From contig NZ_FOCN01000003.1 in NCBI RefSeq assembly GCF_900110125.1, forward strand, positions 62,001-126,000: DNA of 64,000 nt, given 5' to 3'. The DNA comes from Cryobacterium luteum (GTDB lineage Bacteria > Actinomycetota > Actinomycetes > Actinomycetales > Microbacteriaceae). Each line of letters opens with the position of its first letter. Position 1 is the first letter of the stretch. The position numbers were made by a program, and so were the translations under genes. The notes under the pieces were generated by a model that was not told the origin of the DNA, made no database searches, and was given only the letters and a program-made list of their open reading frames with translations. This document shows positions 22,871 to 34,300 of this stretch, in pieces.

Positions 22871-25800
22871 ATGGCGCAGAAACCTCTTTATTCCCGCTTC
22901 AGCAGCATGCCTGAAGCTTCGGGGCTGTATGACCCCTCGGCCGAACGCGACGCGTGCGGCCTGGCCATGGTGGCGACCCTGCGCGGAACCGCCGGGCACG
23001 ACATCATCACCCAGGCCCTCGACGCGCTGCGCAACCTCGAACACCGCGGCGCGGTCGGCTCCGATGCCGGAACCGGTGACGGTGCCGGCATCATCACGCA
23101 GATACCGGATGCCTTCCTGCGCGCCGTCACCGATTTCGCGCTTCCCCCGGTGGGCCAGTACGCCGTCGGCAACGTATTTCTGCCGACCGACCCGACCGCT
23201 CGCACCGGAATCAAACGAGCGATCAGTCTCATCGCCGACGAGGAAAGCCTCACCATCCTTGGCTGGCGTGAGGTTCCGGTGCACCCGGAGGACCTCGGCA
23301 GCCAGGCACGCGCCAACATGCCCGCCATTCAGCAGTTGTTCGTGCAGAGCACCCGCACCACCGAAGCGGGCGAGCCTGCGTCCGACATCGGCCTCGATCG
23401 CCAGACCTTCCGGCTGCGCAAGCGCGCTGAACGTGAGCTTGAGATCTACTTCGTCTCGCTGTCCTGCCGCACCCTGGTGTACAAGGGCATGGTCACGACC
23501 CTGCAGCTTGAGCCGTTCTACCCCGATCTATCCGACGAACGCTTCGTCTCGACGCTCGCCCTCGTGCACTCCCGCTACTCCACTAACACGTTCCCCTCGT
23601 GGCCGCTCGCGCAACCGTTCCGCATGATCGCCCACAACGGCGAGATCAACACGGTGCAGGGCAACCGCAATTGGATGCGGGCGCGCCAGTCCCAGCTCGA
23701 GTCCGATCTGCTCGGCGACCTGGCCCCGCTGCTGCCGATCGTTACTCCGGGCGCGAGCGACTCCGCCTCGTTCGACGAGGTTGTCGAACTGCTCAGCCTG
23801 TCCGGGCGGTCGCTGCCGCACGCCATCATGATGATGGTGCCGGAAGCCTGGGAAAACCAAACCGACCTCGACGACGAACGTCGCGACTTCTACGAATACC
23901 ACTCCATGCTCATGGAGCCGTGGGACGGCCCCGCTGCGATCGTGTTCACCGACGGGTCCCTGGTCGGCGCGACGCTCGACCGTAACGGCCTGCGTCCCGG
24001 CCGCTACCTCATCACCGACGACGGCCTCGTCGTGCTCGCGAGCGAGATCGGCGTGCTCGGCATCGATCCGGCTCGTGTTGTGCGTAAGGGACGACTGCGC
24101 CCCGGCCAGATGTTCCTGGTCGACACCGTGGCGGGCCGCATCATCGACGACAGCGAGATCAAGGCCGAACTATCGGCGAGCGAACCGTGGGGAGACTGGC
24201 TCCAGACGGGGCGCATCAACCTCAAGGATCTTCCGGAGCGGGAGCACATTGTGCACCCGCCGGCCTCCGTTGTGCGTCGCCAGCGCACCTTCGGCTACAC
24301 CGAGGAAGAGGTGCGCATCATCCTCGCTCCGATGGCCCGTACCGGCGCCGAACCGCTCGGCGCCATGGGCAGCGACACCCCCATCGCCGTGCTGAGCGAC
24401 CGCCCGCGGCTCATGTTCGACTACTTCACCCAGCAGTTCGCGCAGGTCACCAACCCGCCGCTCGACTCGATCCGGGAAGAAGTGGTCACGAGCCTCAAGC
24501 TCGGTCTCGGTCCGGAGCGCAACCTGCTCAGCGCCGGCCCCGAGCATGCCCGGCAGGTAATTTTGGACTTCCCGGTCATTGACAACGACGAACTGGCTAA
24601 GATCCAGCACATCGACCCCGTTGTCGGCAGCCGCACCACCACGACCATTCGCGGCCTGTACCGCTTCGAAGAAGGCGCAGACGCGCTTTCGAAGCGGCTC
24701 GCCGCCATCTGCGTCGAGGTCGATGAGGCCATCGACGCCGGCGCCCTGTTCATCGTGCTGAGCGACCGCGATTCCAACAAGGACCTCGCACCGATTCCGT
24801 CGCTGCTGATGATCGCCGCCGTGCATCACCACCTGATCCGCACGGAGAACCGCATGAAGGTCGGCATCGTGGTCGAGGCCGGCGACGTGCGCGAGGTGCA
24901 CCACGTGGCACTGCTCATGGGTTACGGCGCTTCTGCCGTCAACCCGTACCTGGCCATGGAAACCTGCGAAGACCTCGTTCGCAGCGGCATCATCACCAAC
25001 GTCACACCCGAAAAGGCGGTGAGTAACGTCATCAAGGCCCTCGGCAAGGGCGTGCTCAAGATCATGTCCAAGATGGGCATCTCTACCGTGTCGTCCTATG
25101 CCGGCGCGCAGACTTTCGAAGCCGTCGGCCTGGCCCAGTCCTTCGTCGATCAGTACTTCACCGGCACGACGAGCAAACTCGGTGGCGTCGGCATCGACGT
25201 GATCGGGGTAGAAAATCTGTCTCGGCACGCATCCGCTTACCCCATGGATGCCGCGGTGACCGCTCACGAGCGCCTTGCGACCGGTGGCGAGTATCAGTGG
25301 CGCCGCGACGGTGCTCCGCACCTGTTCAACCCGGAGACCATCTTCCGACTGCAGCACGCCACACGCACGCGGCGATACGACATTTTCCGTGAATACACCA
25401 AGCTGGTCGACGACCAGGCCGAAGCCCTCATGACGCTGCGCGGCATGTTCACGCTCAACCCGGGCCAGCGGCCGCCCGTGCCGCTCGACGAGGTCGAGTC
25501 GGTCTCGCAGATCGTCAAGCGGTTCTCCACCGGTGCGATGAGCTACGGGTCCATCTCGCAGGAAGCGCACGAGACGCTCGCGATCGCGATGAACCGCCTC
25601 GGCGGCAAATCCAATACCGGCGAGGGCGGCGAAGACCTCGACCGGTTGCTCGACCCGACCAGGCGCAGCGCGGTCAAGCAGGTCGCGTCCGGGCGATTCG
25701 GTGTGACGAGTATGTACCTCACCCACGCCGATGACATCCAGATCAAACTCGCCCAGGGGGCCAAGCCCGGCGAGGGCGGCCAGCTGCCGCCCACCAAGGT

Positions 25801-27448
25801 CTACCCGTGGATCGCCCGCACCCGACATGCAACGGCCGGCGTCGGTCTCATCTCGCCGCCCCCGCATCACGACATCTATTCGATCGAAGATCTCAAGCAG
25901 CTCATCTTCGACCTGAAACGGGCCAACCCCAAGGCGCGCATCCACACCAAACTGGTCAGCCAGTCTGGTATCGGAGCCGTCGCGGCGGGCGTCGCCAAGG
26001 CGCTCTCCGACGTGATCCTGATCAGCGGGCACGACGGTGGAACGGGCGCCAGCCCGGTCAATTCGCTCAAGCACGCCGGTACGCCGTGGGAACTCGGCCT
26101 CGCCGAAACCCAGCAGACGCTCATGCTCAACGGCATGCGTGACCGCGTGGTCGTGCAGGTCGACGGCCAGCTGAAGACCGGCCGTGACGTACTCATCGGT
26201 GCGCTGCTCGGTGCTGAGGAATTCGGTTTCGCCTCCGCCCCGCTCGTGGTGGCCGGCTGCATCATGATGCGCGTCTGCCATCTTGACACCTGCCCGGTCG
26301 GCGTCGCCACGCAGAACCCGGAGCTGCGGGGGCGCTTCGCCGGTCAAGCCGACCACGTCGTGAACTTCTTCGAGTTCATCGCGCAGGAAGTGCGCGAGTA
26401 CCTCGCCGAACTCGGTTTTCGCAGCCTTGAGGAGGCCATCGGCCACCGTGAGGTACTGGGCATGAACCGCGCCCTCACGCACTGGAAGGCGCAGGGACTC
26501 GACCTCTCGCCCATTCTGAGCGGTCCGGACTTCTCCGAGAGCGAACCACGCAAGTGGGCGCGCGCGCAGGAGCACGAACTCGACAAGCATTTCGACAACG
26601 AGCTCATTCGTCGGAGCCAGAGTGTGCTTGAACACGGCGGCACGGTCAGAATCGACCTGCCGATCCGCAACACCGAACGCGCCGTCGGCACCATGCTCGG
26701 CAACCAGGTCACGCTCCGCCACGGTGAAAACGGCCTGCCGGCCGGGTCCATCGAGGTCACCCTCACCGGGTCGGCCGGGCAGTCCTTCGGGGCGTTCCTG
26801 CCGAGCGGCATCACCCTGCGGCTCGAAGGCGAATCCAACGATTACGTCGGCAAGGGCCTGTCGGGCGGGCAGATCATCGTGCGACCCGACCGAGCGAGCC
26901 AATTCCCGGCCGAAGACAACGTCATCGCCGGCAACGTCATCGGCTATGGCGCAACCCAGGGCAGCATGTTCATTCGCGGCATCGTCGGCGAACGATTCCT
27001 GGTGCGCAACTCCGGAGCGATCGCCGTCGTCGAGGGCGTTGGCGACCACGCCCTGGAATACATGACCGGCGGCCTCGCTGTCATCCTCGGCGACACCGGG
27101 CGCAACCTCGGCGCCGGCATGAGCGGCGGAACCGCCTACGTCTTCGGGCTGACCGCCGAACGCGTCAACCGCGACGCGCTGACGTCGGGGGAGCTGCGAC
27201 TGCTGTCCCTCGACAGTGTCGACCGTGAGATCGTGCGCGATCTGCTCGAACAACACCGGGACCAGACCGACTCGGCACTCGCTGCGCGAATGTTGGACAA
27301 CCTGGAAGAAACCATGAACACTTTTGTCAAGGTGCTGCCGCGCGACTACGCGGCCGTACTGGAGACCAGACAAACGGCCGTCGCCGAGGGACTCGATCCC
27401 GACGGACTCGTCGTCTGGAATCGAATTCTGGAGGTAACCAATGGCTGA
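22871..27448 (+). CDS. gltB: Glutamate synthase (NADPH) large subunit
   Basis: The 1,525-residue protein has the full GltB layout. A class II amidotransferase domain opens with Cys in ERDACGLAMVA, after a short propeptide. A central domain and FMN-binding synthase domain follow (GAMSYGSISQEAH, GEGGEDLDR, KPGEGGQLPP, SGHDGGTGASP). The 3Fe-4S ligands are in CIMMRVCHLDTCPVG, and a beta-helix tail is rich in Gly (GNVIGYGATQG). The ATG at 22871 has GAGGA eight bases upstream, better than the GTG at 22856. It makes glutamate from 2-oxoglutarate and glutamine with GltD, which overlaps its 3' end by eight bases. Confidence 0.97.
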   Translation: MAQKPLYSRFSSMPEASGLYDPSAERDACGLAMVATLRGTAGHDIITQALDALRNLEHRGAVGSDAGTGDGAGIITQIPDAFLRAVTDFALPPVGQYAVGNVFLPTDPTARTGIKRAISLIADEESLTILGWREVPVHPEDLGSQARANMPAIQQLFVQSTRTTEAGEPASDIGLDRQTFRLRKRAERELEIYFVSLSCRTLVYKGMVTTLQLEPFYPDLSDERFVSTLALVHSRYSTNTFPSWPLAQPFRMIAHNGEINTVQGNRNWMRARQSQLESDLLGDLAPLLPIVTPGASDSASFDEVVELLSLSGRSLPHAIMMMVPEAWENQTDLDDERRDFYEYHSMLMEPWDGPAAIVFTDGSLVGATLDRNGLRPGRYLITDDGLVVLASEIGVLGIDPARVVRKGRLRPGQMFLVDTVAGRIIDDSEIKAELSASEPWGDWLQTGRINLKDLPEREHIVHPPASVVRRQRTFGYTEEEVRIILAPMARTGAEPLGAMGSDTPIAVLSDRPRLMFDYFTQQFAQVTNPPLDSIREEVVTSLKLGLGPERNLLSAGPEHARQVILDFPVIDNDELAKIQHIDPVVGSRTTTTIRGLYRFEEGADALSKRLAAICVEVDEAIDAGALFIVLSDRDSNKDLAPIPSLLMIAAVHHHLIRTENRMKVGIVVEAGDVREVHHVALLMGYGASAVNPYLAMETCEDLVRSGIITNVTPEKAVSNVIKALGKGVLKIMSKMGISTVSSYAGAQTFEAVGLAQSFVDQYFTGTTSKLGGVGIDVIGVENLSRHASAYPMDAAVTAHERLATGGEYQWRRDGAPHLFNPETIFRLQHATRTRRYDIFREYTKLVDDQAEALMTLRGMFTLNPGQRPPVPLDEVESVSQIVKRFSTGAMSYGSISQEAHETLAIAMNRLGGKSNTGEGGEDLDRLLDPTRRSAVKQVASGRFGVTSMYLTHADDIQIKLAQGAKPGEGGQLPPTKVYPWIARTRHATAGVGLISPPPHHDIYSIEDLKQLIFDLKRANPKARIHTKLVSQSGIGAVAAGVAKALSDVILISGHDGGTGASPVNSLKHAGTPWELGLAETQQTLMLNGMRDRVVVQVDGQLKTGRDVLIGALLGAEEFGFASAPLVVAGCIMMRVCHLDTCPVGVATQNPELRGRFAGQADHVVNFFEFIAQEVREYLAELGFRSLEEAIGHREVLGMNRALTHWKAQGLDLSPILSGPDFSESEPRKWARAQEHELDKHFDNELIRRSQSVLEHGGTVRIDLPIRNTERAVGTMLGNQVTLRHGENGLPAGSIEVTLTGSAGQSFGAFLPSGITLRLEGESNDYVGKGLSGGQIIVRPDRASQFPAEDNVIAGNVIGYGATQGSMFIRGIVGERFLVRNSGAIAVVEGVGDHALEYMTGGLAVILGDTGRNLGAGMSGGTAYVFGLTAERVNRDALTSGELRLLSLDSVDREIVRDLLEQHRDQTDSALAARMLDNLEETMNTFVKVLPRDYAAVLETRQTAVAEGLDPDGLVVWNRILEVTNG

Positions 27449-28898
27449 TCCGAAGGGATTCCTGAAAACCACGGAACGTGAGCTTCCCGCTCGCCGGCCG
27501 GTGGCCATCCGCTTGATGGACTGGAAAGAGGTCTACGAGCAGGGAGATGCCGCCGTGCTCAAGCGGCAGGCCGGGCGCTGCATGGACTGCGGCGTACCGT
27601 TCTGTCATCAGGGCTGCCCGCTCGGCAACCTCATTCCCGAATGGAATGACCTGGTCTGGCGCGATGAGGGTCGCGCAGCCATCGAACGCCTGCACGCCAC
27701 GAATAACTTTCCCGAATTCACCGGACGGCTCTGCCCGGCACCGTGCGAATCATCGTGTGTGCTCGGCATTAACCAGCCGGCCGTCACCATCAAGCAGGTC
27801 GAGGTGTCGATCATTGACCAGGCCTTTGCCAAAGGCTGGGTGCAGCCGCAGCCGCCCGGCCGTCTGACCGGCAAAACCGTCGCTGTCGTCGGCTCCGGCC
27901 CCGCCGGTCTGGCTGCCGCCCAGCAGCTCACCCGCGCCGGCCACACCGTCGCCGTGTTCGAACGTGACGATCGTATCGGCGGGCTGCTGCGCTACGGCAT
28001 TCCCGACTTCAAGATGGAAAAGAAGCACCTGGAACTGCGCCTCGCGCAGATGACGGCCGAAGGTACCCGGTTCCGCGCCAACGTCAACATCGGCGTGGAC
28101 ATCACCTGGGACGACCTGCGTGCTCGGTACGACGCGGTCGTGGTCGCGACCGGCGCCATGGTTCCCCGCGACCTGCCCATTCCGGGCCGTGACCTGCCCG
28201 GGGTGCACTTCGCCATGGAATACCTCGTGCAGCAGAACAAGATCGGCGCCGGCGGCAGCATCGAAGCTCAGATCACCGCCGAAGGCAAGCATGTCGTGGT
28301 CCTCGGCGGCGGTGACACCGGAGCCGACTGCATCGGGACCGCGCACCGCCAGCTGGCCGCCTCCGTCACCAACCTCGCGATCGGCAAGCAGCCGGGTACC
28401 ACCCGACCGGAGCACCAGCCGTGGCCGATGTCGCCTACCTTGTTCGAGGTCTCCAGCGCCCACGAAGAGGGCGGCACCCGCCAGTACCTCGCGTCCACGG
28501 TCGAATTCCTGGCCAACGAATTCGGCGAGGTGCGAGCCATTCGCATCGCCGAGACGGAATACCTCGACGGACGCCGCGTTCCCAAGGCCGGCACCGAGCG
28601 AGAGATTCCGGCCGACCTCGTGCTGCTCGCCATGGGCTTCACCGGCCCGGAACCAGACGAGCTCAGCCACCAGCTGAAACTGCCGTTCGATGGCCGCGGC
28701 AACGTGGAACGCGACGGCCATTACCAGACCAGCCATGAGGGCGTCTTCGTCGCCGGCGACGCCGGTCGCGGCCAGTCGCTCATCGTGTGGGCCATCGCCG
28801 AGGGCCGGGCCGCTGCGGCCGCCGTCGACCAGTTTCTGGAGGGTCAGACGCAGCTGCCGTCTCCCGTTAAGCCCACGGACCGCTCATTCGCCCTCTAA
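27441..28898 (+). CDS. gltD: Glutamate synthase small subunit
   Basis: The 485-residue protein has an N-terminal double [4Fe-4S] ferredoxin-like module with [14 protein letters not shown] and [12 protein letters not shown]. Two dinucleotide-binding folds follow: [15 protein letters not shown] for FAD and [12 protein letters not shown] for NADPH. The C-terminal [18 protein letters not shown] is typical of the family. It delivers electrons from NADPH to GltB. Overlap with gltB fixes the pair as one translational unit. Confidence 0.97.
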   Translation: MADPKGFLKTTERELPARRPVAIRLMDWKEVYEQGDAAVLKRQAGRCMDCGVPFCHQGCPLGNLIPEWNDLVWRDEGRAAIERLHATNNFPEFTGRLCPAPCESSCVLGINQPAVTIKQVEVSIIDQAFAKGWVQPQPPGRLTGKTVAVVGSGPAGLAAAQQLTRAGHTVAVFERDDRIGGLLRYGIPDFKMEKKHLELRLAQMTAEGTRFRANVNIGVDITWDDLRARYDAVVVATGAMVPRDLPIPGRDLPGVHFAMEYLVQQNKIGAGGSIEAQITAEGKHVVVLGGGDTGADCIGTAHRQLAASVTNLAIGKQPGTTRPEHQPWPMSPTLFEVSSAHEEGGTRQYLASTVEFLANEFGEVRAIRIAETEYLDGRRVPKAGTEREIPADLVLLAMGFTGPEPDELSHQLKLPFDGRGNVERDGHYQTSHEGVFVAGDAGRGQSLIVWAIAEGRAAAAAVDQFLEGQTQLPSPVKPTDRSFAL

Positions 28899-28964
28899 TC
28901 CACTAGCATTCCTGCACCACGTCGTAATGCGCCCGAACAGCGCGGAAATCGGAGATTCACCAGA

Positions 28965-30410
28965 ATGAGACGCGCAAAAATCGTCGCCACCCTCGGGCCT
29001 GCAGCTGCCAGCTACGAGCAGATCAGAGCGCTCATCGACGCGGGCGTTGATGTCTGCCGCATGAACCTGAGCCACGGCAACTACCAGGTGCACGAAAGCG
29101 TTTACGCCAACGTGCGCAAGGCCGCGAACGACTCGGGGCGTGCCGTCGCCGTCATGGTCGACCTTCAGGGTCCCAAGATTCGCCTCGGCAAGTTCGAGGG
29201 CGGCCCGTACGAACTCGCCGTCGGCGACATCTTCAAGATCACCACCGAAGACGTGCTCGGCACCAAGGAACTCTCCGGAACGACCTTCAAGGGCCTGCCG
29301 CACGACGTGCACCCCGGTGACTTCCTGCTCATCGACGACGGCAAGGTGAAAGTCCAGGTCGTTGAAACGGATGGCGTCGTCGTCACCACGCGCGTCATCG
29401 TCGCCGGCCCGGTCTCAAACAACAAGGGCATCAACCTGCCCGGCGTGGCCGTCAACGTGCCCGCCCTGTCGGAGAAGGATGAGGCCGACCTGCGCTGGGG
29501 CCTCCGCCTTGGCGCCGACCTCATCGCGCTGTCCTTCGTGCGCAGCGCCGAGGACATCACCCGCGTGCACGAGATCATGGCCGAAGAAGGTCGCCGCGTT
29601 CCCGTGATCGCCAAGATCGAGAAGCCGCAGGCCGTCGACAACCTGGAAGAAATCGTCGACGCCTTCGACGCGATCATGGTCGCTCGCGGCGACCTCGGCG
29701 TTGAGCTTCCGCTCGAGGCCGTGCCCATCGTGCAGAAGCAGGCCGTGGAGATCGCCCGCCGCATGGCCAAGCCGGTCATCGTCGCCACACAGATGCTCGA
29801 ATCCATGATTCTGAGCCCGGTACCGACCCGCGCCGAGACGAGCGACGTCGCCAACGCCGTGCTCGACGGTGCGGATGCCGTCATGCTCAGCGGTGAGACC
29901 AGCGTCGGAGAATACCCGGTCGTCACGGTGCAGACCATGGCCCGCATCGTCGAGTCCACCGAGGTGCACGGCCTGGAACGCATCGGCAAGCTGACCAACC
30001 GCCCCCGCACCCAGGGCGGCGCAATCACCCTGGCCGCCATCGAGGTTGCCGAGTTCGTCGACGCCAAGTTCCTCTGCATCTTCACCGAGTCCGGCGATTC
30101 GGCCCGTCGCATGTCCCGTCTGCGGTCGAAGATTCCCATGCTGGCCTTCACACCGGAGCCGGGCATCCGTCGTCGTCTCGCCCTCACTTGGGGAGTTCAG
30201 ACCTTCCTGGTGGAGCCGGTGACCCACACCGACGCCATGTTCGGCCAGGTCGACGACATTCTCATCGGTCAGGGCCTCGCCGAAATCGGTGACAAGGTCG
30301 TCGTCATCTCCGGTTCCCCTCCCGGAATCGTCGGCTCGACGAACGACATCCGCGTGCACCGTGTGGGCGACGCCCACAACGAGGTCGCACCGGCCTACGT
30401 CAAGAAGTAG
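28965..30410 (+). CDS. pyk: Pyruvate kinase
   Basis: The 481-residue protein has the N-terminal AKIVATLGPA, VCRMNLSHGNY, DLQGPKIRLG, the active-site stretch VIAKIEKPQAVDNLEEI, MVARGDLGVELP, TQMLESMI and DGADAVMLSGETSVG. A C-terminal allosteric domain follows. The N terminus (MRRAKIV) directly begins the barrel, without extension. It converts PEP and ADP to pyruvate and ATP. It is monocistronic by context: 66 bases from gltD and followed by a perfect terminator hairpin. Confidence 0.97.
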   Translation: MRRAKIVATLGPAAASYEQIRALIDAGVDVCRMNLSHGNYQVHESVYANVRKAANDSGRAVAVMVDLQGPKIRLGKFEGGPYELAVGDIFKITTEDVLGTKELSGTTFKGLPHDVHPGDFLLIDDGKVKVQVVETDGVVVTTRVIVAGPVSNNKGINLPGVAVNVPALSEKDEADLRWGLRLGADLIALSFVRSAEDITRVHEIMAEEGRRVPVIAKIEKPQAVDNLEEIVDAFDAIMVARGDLGVELPLEAVPIVQKQAVEIARRMAKPVIVATQMLESMILSPVPTRAETSDVANAVLDGADAVMLSGETSVGEYPVVTVQTMARIVESTEVHGLERIGKLTNRPRTQGGAITLAAIEVAEFVDAKFLCIFTESGDSARRMSRLRSKIPMLAFTPEPGIRRRLALTWGVQTFLVEPVTHTDAMFGQVDDILIGQGLAEIGDKVVVISGSPPGIVGSTNDIRVHRVGDAHNEVAPAYVKK

Positions 30411-30416
30411 CGCTTG

Positions 30417-30460
30417 GCACGAAAGCCCCGCCCGGGTTGTCCCGGGCGGGGCTTTCGTGC
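30417..30460 (+). terminator. Terminator of pyk (perfect 20-bp stem)
   Basis: A fully paired 20-bp stem (30417-30436 with 30441-30460) with a 4-base TTGT loop starts six bases after the pyk stop. There is no T-run; actinobacterial terminators often lack one. It may also stop transcripts coming from the tRNA side. Confidence 0.8.
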
Positions 30461-30523
30461 GTACCAACTCAGAACTCGACTCTGCACACACGTGCACGCC
30501 GACGGTTGACTAACCGTGGTATC

Positions 30524-30609
30524 TGGTACCGGTGGTGGGACTCGAACCCACACGTCCTTTCGAACAAAGCATTTTGAGTGCTCCGCGTCTGCCATTCCGC
30601 CACACCGGC
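30524..30609 (-). tRNA. tRNA-Leu (anticodon CAA)
   Basis: On the - strand the 86-base sequence folds as a class II tRNA. The acceptor stem is GCCGGTG with CACCGGT, the discriminator is A and the CCA is encoded. The anticodon stem GAGCA/TGCTT encloses the loop CTCAAAA, giving anticodon CAA (codon UUG). A long variable arm and the T-loop GTTCGAGTC follow. It lies between the pyk terminator and pdtaR, opposite to both. Confidence 0.95.
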
Positions 30610-30634
30610 TTGCAACTACTCGTTCAGAATACCG

Positions 30635-30640
30635 TAGGCT
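30635..30640 (+). promoter_or_regulatory. Putative -10 element of pdtaR (leaderless)
   Basis: TAGGCT is followed by six bases and the GTG at 30647. It lies immediately upstream of the divergent tRNA-Leu gene. Confidence 0.5.
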
Positions 30641-30646
30641 TTCCTC

Positions 30647-31252
30647 GTGACCGACCAAGACAGCACCCCCACCCCTCCGCGCCGCGTTGTCGTCGCTGAG
30701 GATGAATCCCTCATCCGCCTCGACATCGTCGAGATTCTGCGCGACAACGGCTTTGAAGTCGTCGGCGAAGCCGGTGACGGAGAAACAGCGGTCGCCCTGG
30801 CACGGGAACTCCGCCCTGACCTGGTCATCATGGACGTCAAGATGCCTCAGCTCGACGGAATCAGCGCGGCCGAGCGCCTCTCGAAGGAGCACATCGCCCC
30901 GGTCGTTCTGCTGACCGCGTTCAGCCAGAAGGAACTGGTCGAGCGCGCTACCGAAGCCGGCGCCCTCGCCTACGTCGTGAAGCCGTTCACCCCGAACGAC
31001 TTGCTGCCCGCGATCGAGATCGCCCTCTCGCGCTATAGCCAGATCATCACCCTCGAAGCCGAGGTCGCCGACCTGGTCGAGCGCTTCGAGACTCGCAAGC
31101 TCGTCGACCGCGCGAAGGGCCTGCTCAACGAGAAGATGGGCCTGACCGAGCCGGAAGCCTTCCGTTGGATTCAGAAAGCTTCCATGGACCGTCGACTTAC
31201 CATGCACGACGTGTCGCAGGCGATCATCGAGCAGCTCAGCGCCAAAAAGTAA
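30647..31252 (+). CDS. pdtaR: ANTAR-domain response regulator (PdtaR type)
   Basis: The 201-residue protein has an N-terminal receiver domain with the acidic pair in VVAEDES, phospho-acceptor Asp63 in VIMDVKMP, LTAF and the conserved Lys in VVKPF. A short coiled linker leads to a C-terminal ANTAR RNA-binding domain (RKLVDRAKGLLNEKMGLTEPEAFRWIQKAS and the following helix). ANTAR proteins act as antiterminators on RNA hairpins. The partner kinase of the PdtaS type is not in this window. GTG start, predicted leaderless. Confidence 0.92.
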   Translation: MTDQDSTPTPPRRVVVAEDESLIRLDIVEILRDNGFEVVGEAGDGETAVALARELRPDLVIMDVKMPQLDGISAAERLSKEHIAPVVLLTAFSQKELVERATEAGALAYVVKPFTPNDLLPAIEIALSRYSQIITLEAEVADLVERFETRKLVDRAKGLLNEKMGLTEPEAFRWIQKASMDRRLTMHDVSQAIIEQLSAKK

Positions 31253-31262
31253 CGCATTTTCC

Positions 31263-31301
31263 GCAAAAAGGGGCCCGGCAGATTCTGCCGGGCCGTTTTG
31301 C
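31263..31301 (+). terminator. Terminator of pdtaR
   Basis: GGCCCGGCAG (31272-31281) pairs with CTGCCGGGCC (31285-31294) across a 3-base loop. Flanking GCAAAA and TTTTGC extend the stem and give a T-run. Confidence 0.8.
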
Positions 31302-31381
31302 GTCCTGCCTGGTTTCGGCTGAGGGCTAGCCGGATGCCCTGTCGGCGGTGTCCGATACTCTCAGATGAGGAAAGGCGGCGC

Positions 31382-34300
31382 ATGTTCTTACTGGACGACA
31401 GCGTGGTGACGAGCGCGAGCGACCTGAGCGCGGCATCCGTTTGCGAGTTCGCGTTTCTGCGCCGTATCGACGCGAGACTCGGCCGCATCGACGCGGTGCC
31501 CGACCCGGTCGACGCCCTGCTCGAACGCACGTCGCGGCTCGGTGACGCGCACGAGCATCGGGTGCTCGAACGCTACCGGCACGCGCAGTCGGTCGCAGAA
31601 ATCGCCCGGCCAGAGAGGATGTCGCGCGCGGCCATCGAGACCGCCGCCGACGACACCCGGCTGGCCTTCACCGAGGGCGCCGAGGTCATCTTTCAAGCCA
31701 CCTTCTTTGACCCCGACTTCGGAGAGGAAACCGCAAACGGCCACATCGCCTTCGTCGGATTCGCCGACTTCATCGTGCGCCAGAACGACGGCGCCTGGCT
31801 GCTGCAGGACACCAAGCTCGCCCGGCACGCCAGGGTCACCGCCCTGCTGCAGCTCGCCGCGTACGCGGAACAGCTTGAGCGCATCGGGGTTGAAACGGCC
31901 GGCACGGTTGAGTTGCTGCTCGGCGACGGCTCGGTCAGCGTGCACCATCTCGCTGACATTCGCCCGGTGTACCGCAAACGCAAGCACCGCCTCGTGCAGA
32001 TCATCGCGGAACGCCTGAGCGACACCGCCGTCGTCGCGTGGGGGGACCCGCGCTATACCGTCTGCGGGCGTTGTGCCACCTGTGAGCTGGAGGTGCAGCA
32101 GCATCGCGACCCATTGTTGGTAGCCGGGCTGCGTTTGTCGCAGCGGGCTCGGCTCGCGGCCGGAGGCATTCGCTCCGTTGATGACCTCGCGGCGTCCACC
32201 GGCGCAATCGAAGGCATGGCCGATTCGACCCTCGCCGCGCTTCGCACGCAGGCCCTGCTGCAACTGCAGGCGGTCGCGGGCACAGCCCCACCGGTCGACC
32301 TGTACAACCCGGGAGCGCTGGTCGCGCTCCCAGAGCCGAACCCCGGAGATATCTTCTTCGACTTCGAGGGTGACCCGCTCTACTCTGAGACGTACGCGAC
32401 CGAAACAGACGCGACCGAACCCGCCAGCACGCAGTGGGGCCTTGACTACCTGTTCGGTTTGGTCGACACCGATGAAGAGTTCCGTGCCTTCTGGGCGCAC
32501 ACCTGGGCCGATGAGAAGCAGGCGCTTACCGATTTCCTGGCGTACCTCGCCGACCGTCGAGCTCGGCACCCCGGCCTGCACGTGTACCACTACGCCGCCT
32601 ACGAGCGCACCCACCTGCTCAGCCTCGCAGCGCGCCACGGCGTCGGCGAGGAGCAGGTCGACCAACTGCTGCGGGAGAACGTGCTGGTCGACCTGTATCC
32701 GCTCATTCGCAAGACCATGCGGGTTGGCTCACGTTCGTACTCGATCAAGAAACTCGAACCGCTCTACATGGGCACCGAACTGCGAGGCGGTGAAGTCACC
32801 AACGCGGCCGATTCCATCACCGAATACGCGGCCGCGCGCGACTTGCACGCGCACGGCGACCGGTCAGAAGCCCAGCGTATGCTCCACTCCATCGCGGACT
32901 ACAACCGCTACGACTGTGTGTCAACGTTGCGCCTGCGCGACTGGCTGCTCGCCCTGGCGCGTGGGGCAGGCGTCCGCTCGGCCGACACCCAGCTCGTGAC
33001 GGATGCCGACACGCTCGAACCGTCACCGGTGCGCGACGCGCTACTCGCCGTTGCGGTCACGGCTGGCCACACGCCGCGCAGTAGCGACGAGACGGCGGCC
33101 GCCTTCGCCGCCGCCGCCATCGATTATCACCGCCGGGAGCAGAAGAGTTTCTGGTGGGGCCACTACTTCCGGCTCGAGTACCCGATCGACGAGTGGCAGG
33201 ACACCCGCGATGTGCTCATCGTCGAACGGGTAGACGTTGACCGGGACTGGTTTCGCGAGGGCCAGCAGCGCGTCGACCGCCGCCATCTCTGGCTTCGCGG
33301 GCGACTTGCCCCTGGCAGCAGCATCAAGCCGGGCGACCAGGCCGGCCCCTACCTGCTCTATGAATACCCGGGCCCGTTTAAGAACCCCGACACCTCCGAG
33401 GGCTCCCGCACCCACCGCACCGTGAAAGTGCTCGAGGTAGCCGACGACGGCGGCATCCTGGTCGAAGAGACCCTGCAGAATAACGTTGCCCGGTACGATC
33501 ACCGGCCGAGTGCCGTCGCACCGGCCGCGCCGCCCCGGGCGATGCAGCAAAAACCCGCCATCGACGAGTGGGCCGCAGCCATCGTCGACGCCCAGCCGGG
33601 CTGGCCGAACGACCCGATGGTCGACATTCTGCGCCGCACCCCGCCGCGCACCCGCACGGGGCACCTCGCTGCCGTTCCGGCCGCTGGCACCATGATCGAC
33701 GCTGTCATCGCGACCCTGCTCGACCTCGACCGCTCCTTTCTCGCGATCCAGGGCCCGCCCGGCACGGGCAAGACCTACCTCGGCGCCCACGTCATCACCG
33801 CCCTCGTGCAACAGCACGGCTGGAAGATCGGTGTCGTCGCCCAGTCCCACGCGGTCGTCGAGAATCTCCTTGGCGCCGTCGTTTCGGCCGGGCTCGATCC
33901 GGCCCTCGTCGGCAAGGTGGCGAAGACGGGGGCCGACGAGGCTGAAGTCGGCTACACGATGCTGCCGAAAGACGGCCAGCTGCTGTTCGCACTCGATCAC
34001 ACGGCCACCGGATTCGTGATCGGCGGCACCGCCTGGGACTTCAGCAATCCGGCGCGCGTGCCCCGCCACAGCCTCGATCTGCTGGTCGTCGACGAAGCCG
34101 GGCAGTTCTCACTCGCCTCGACCATCGCCGCAAGTGTCGGCACCCAAAACCTGCTGCTGCTGGGCGACCCGCAACAGCTGCCGCAGGTGAGCCAGGGAAC
34201 CCACCCGGAGCCGATCGACCAGTCGGCGCTTGGCTGGGTCGCGGCCGGCCATGACGTGCTACCAGCCGCGCAAGGCTATTTTCTGGCTGAGAGTCGACGC

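Noticed and set aside
24170-27508. Open frame of over 1,100 codons antisense to gltB
   Set aside because: It mirrors the GltB coding sequence, has no recognisable domains and no ribosome site.
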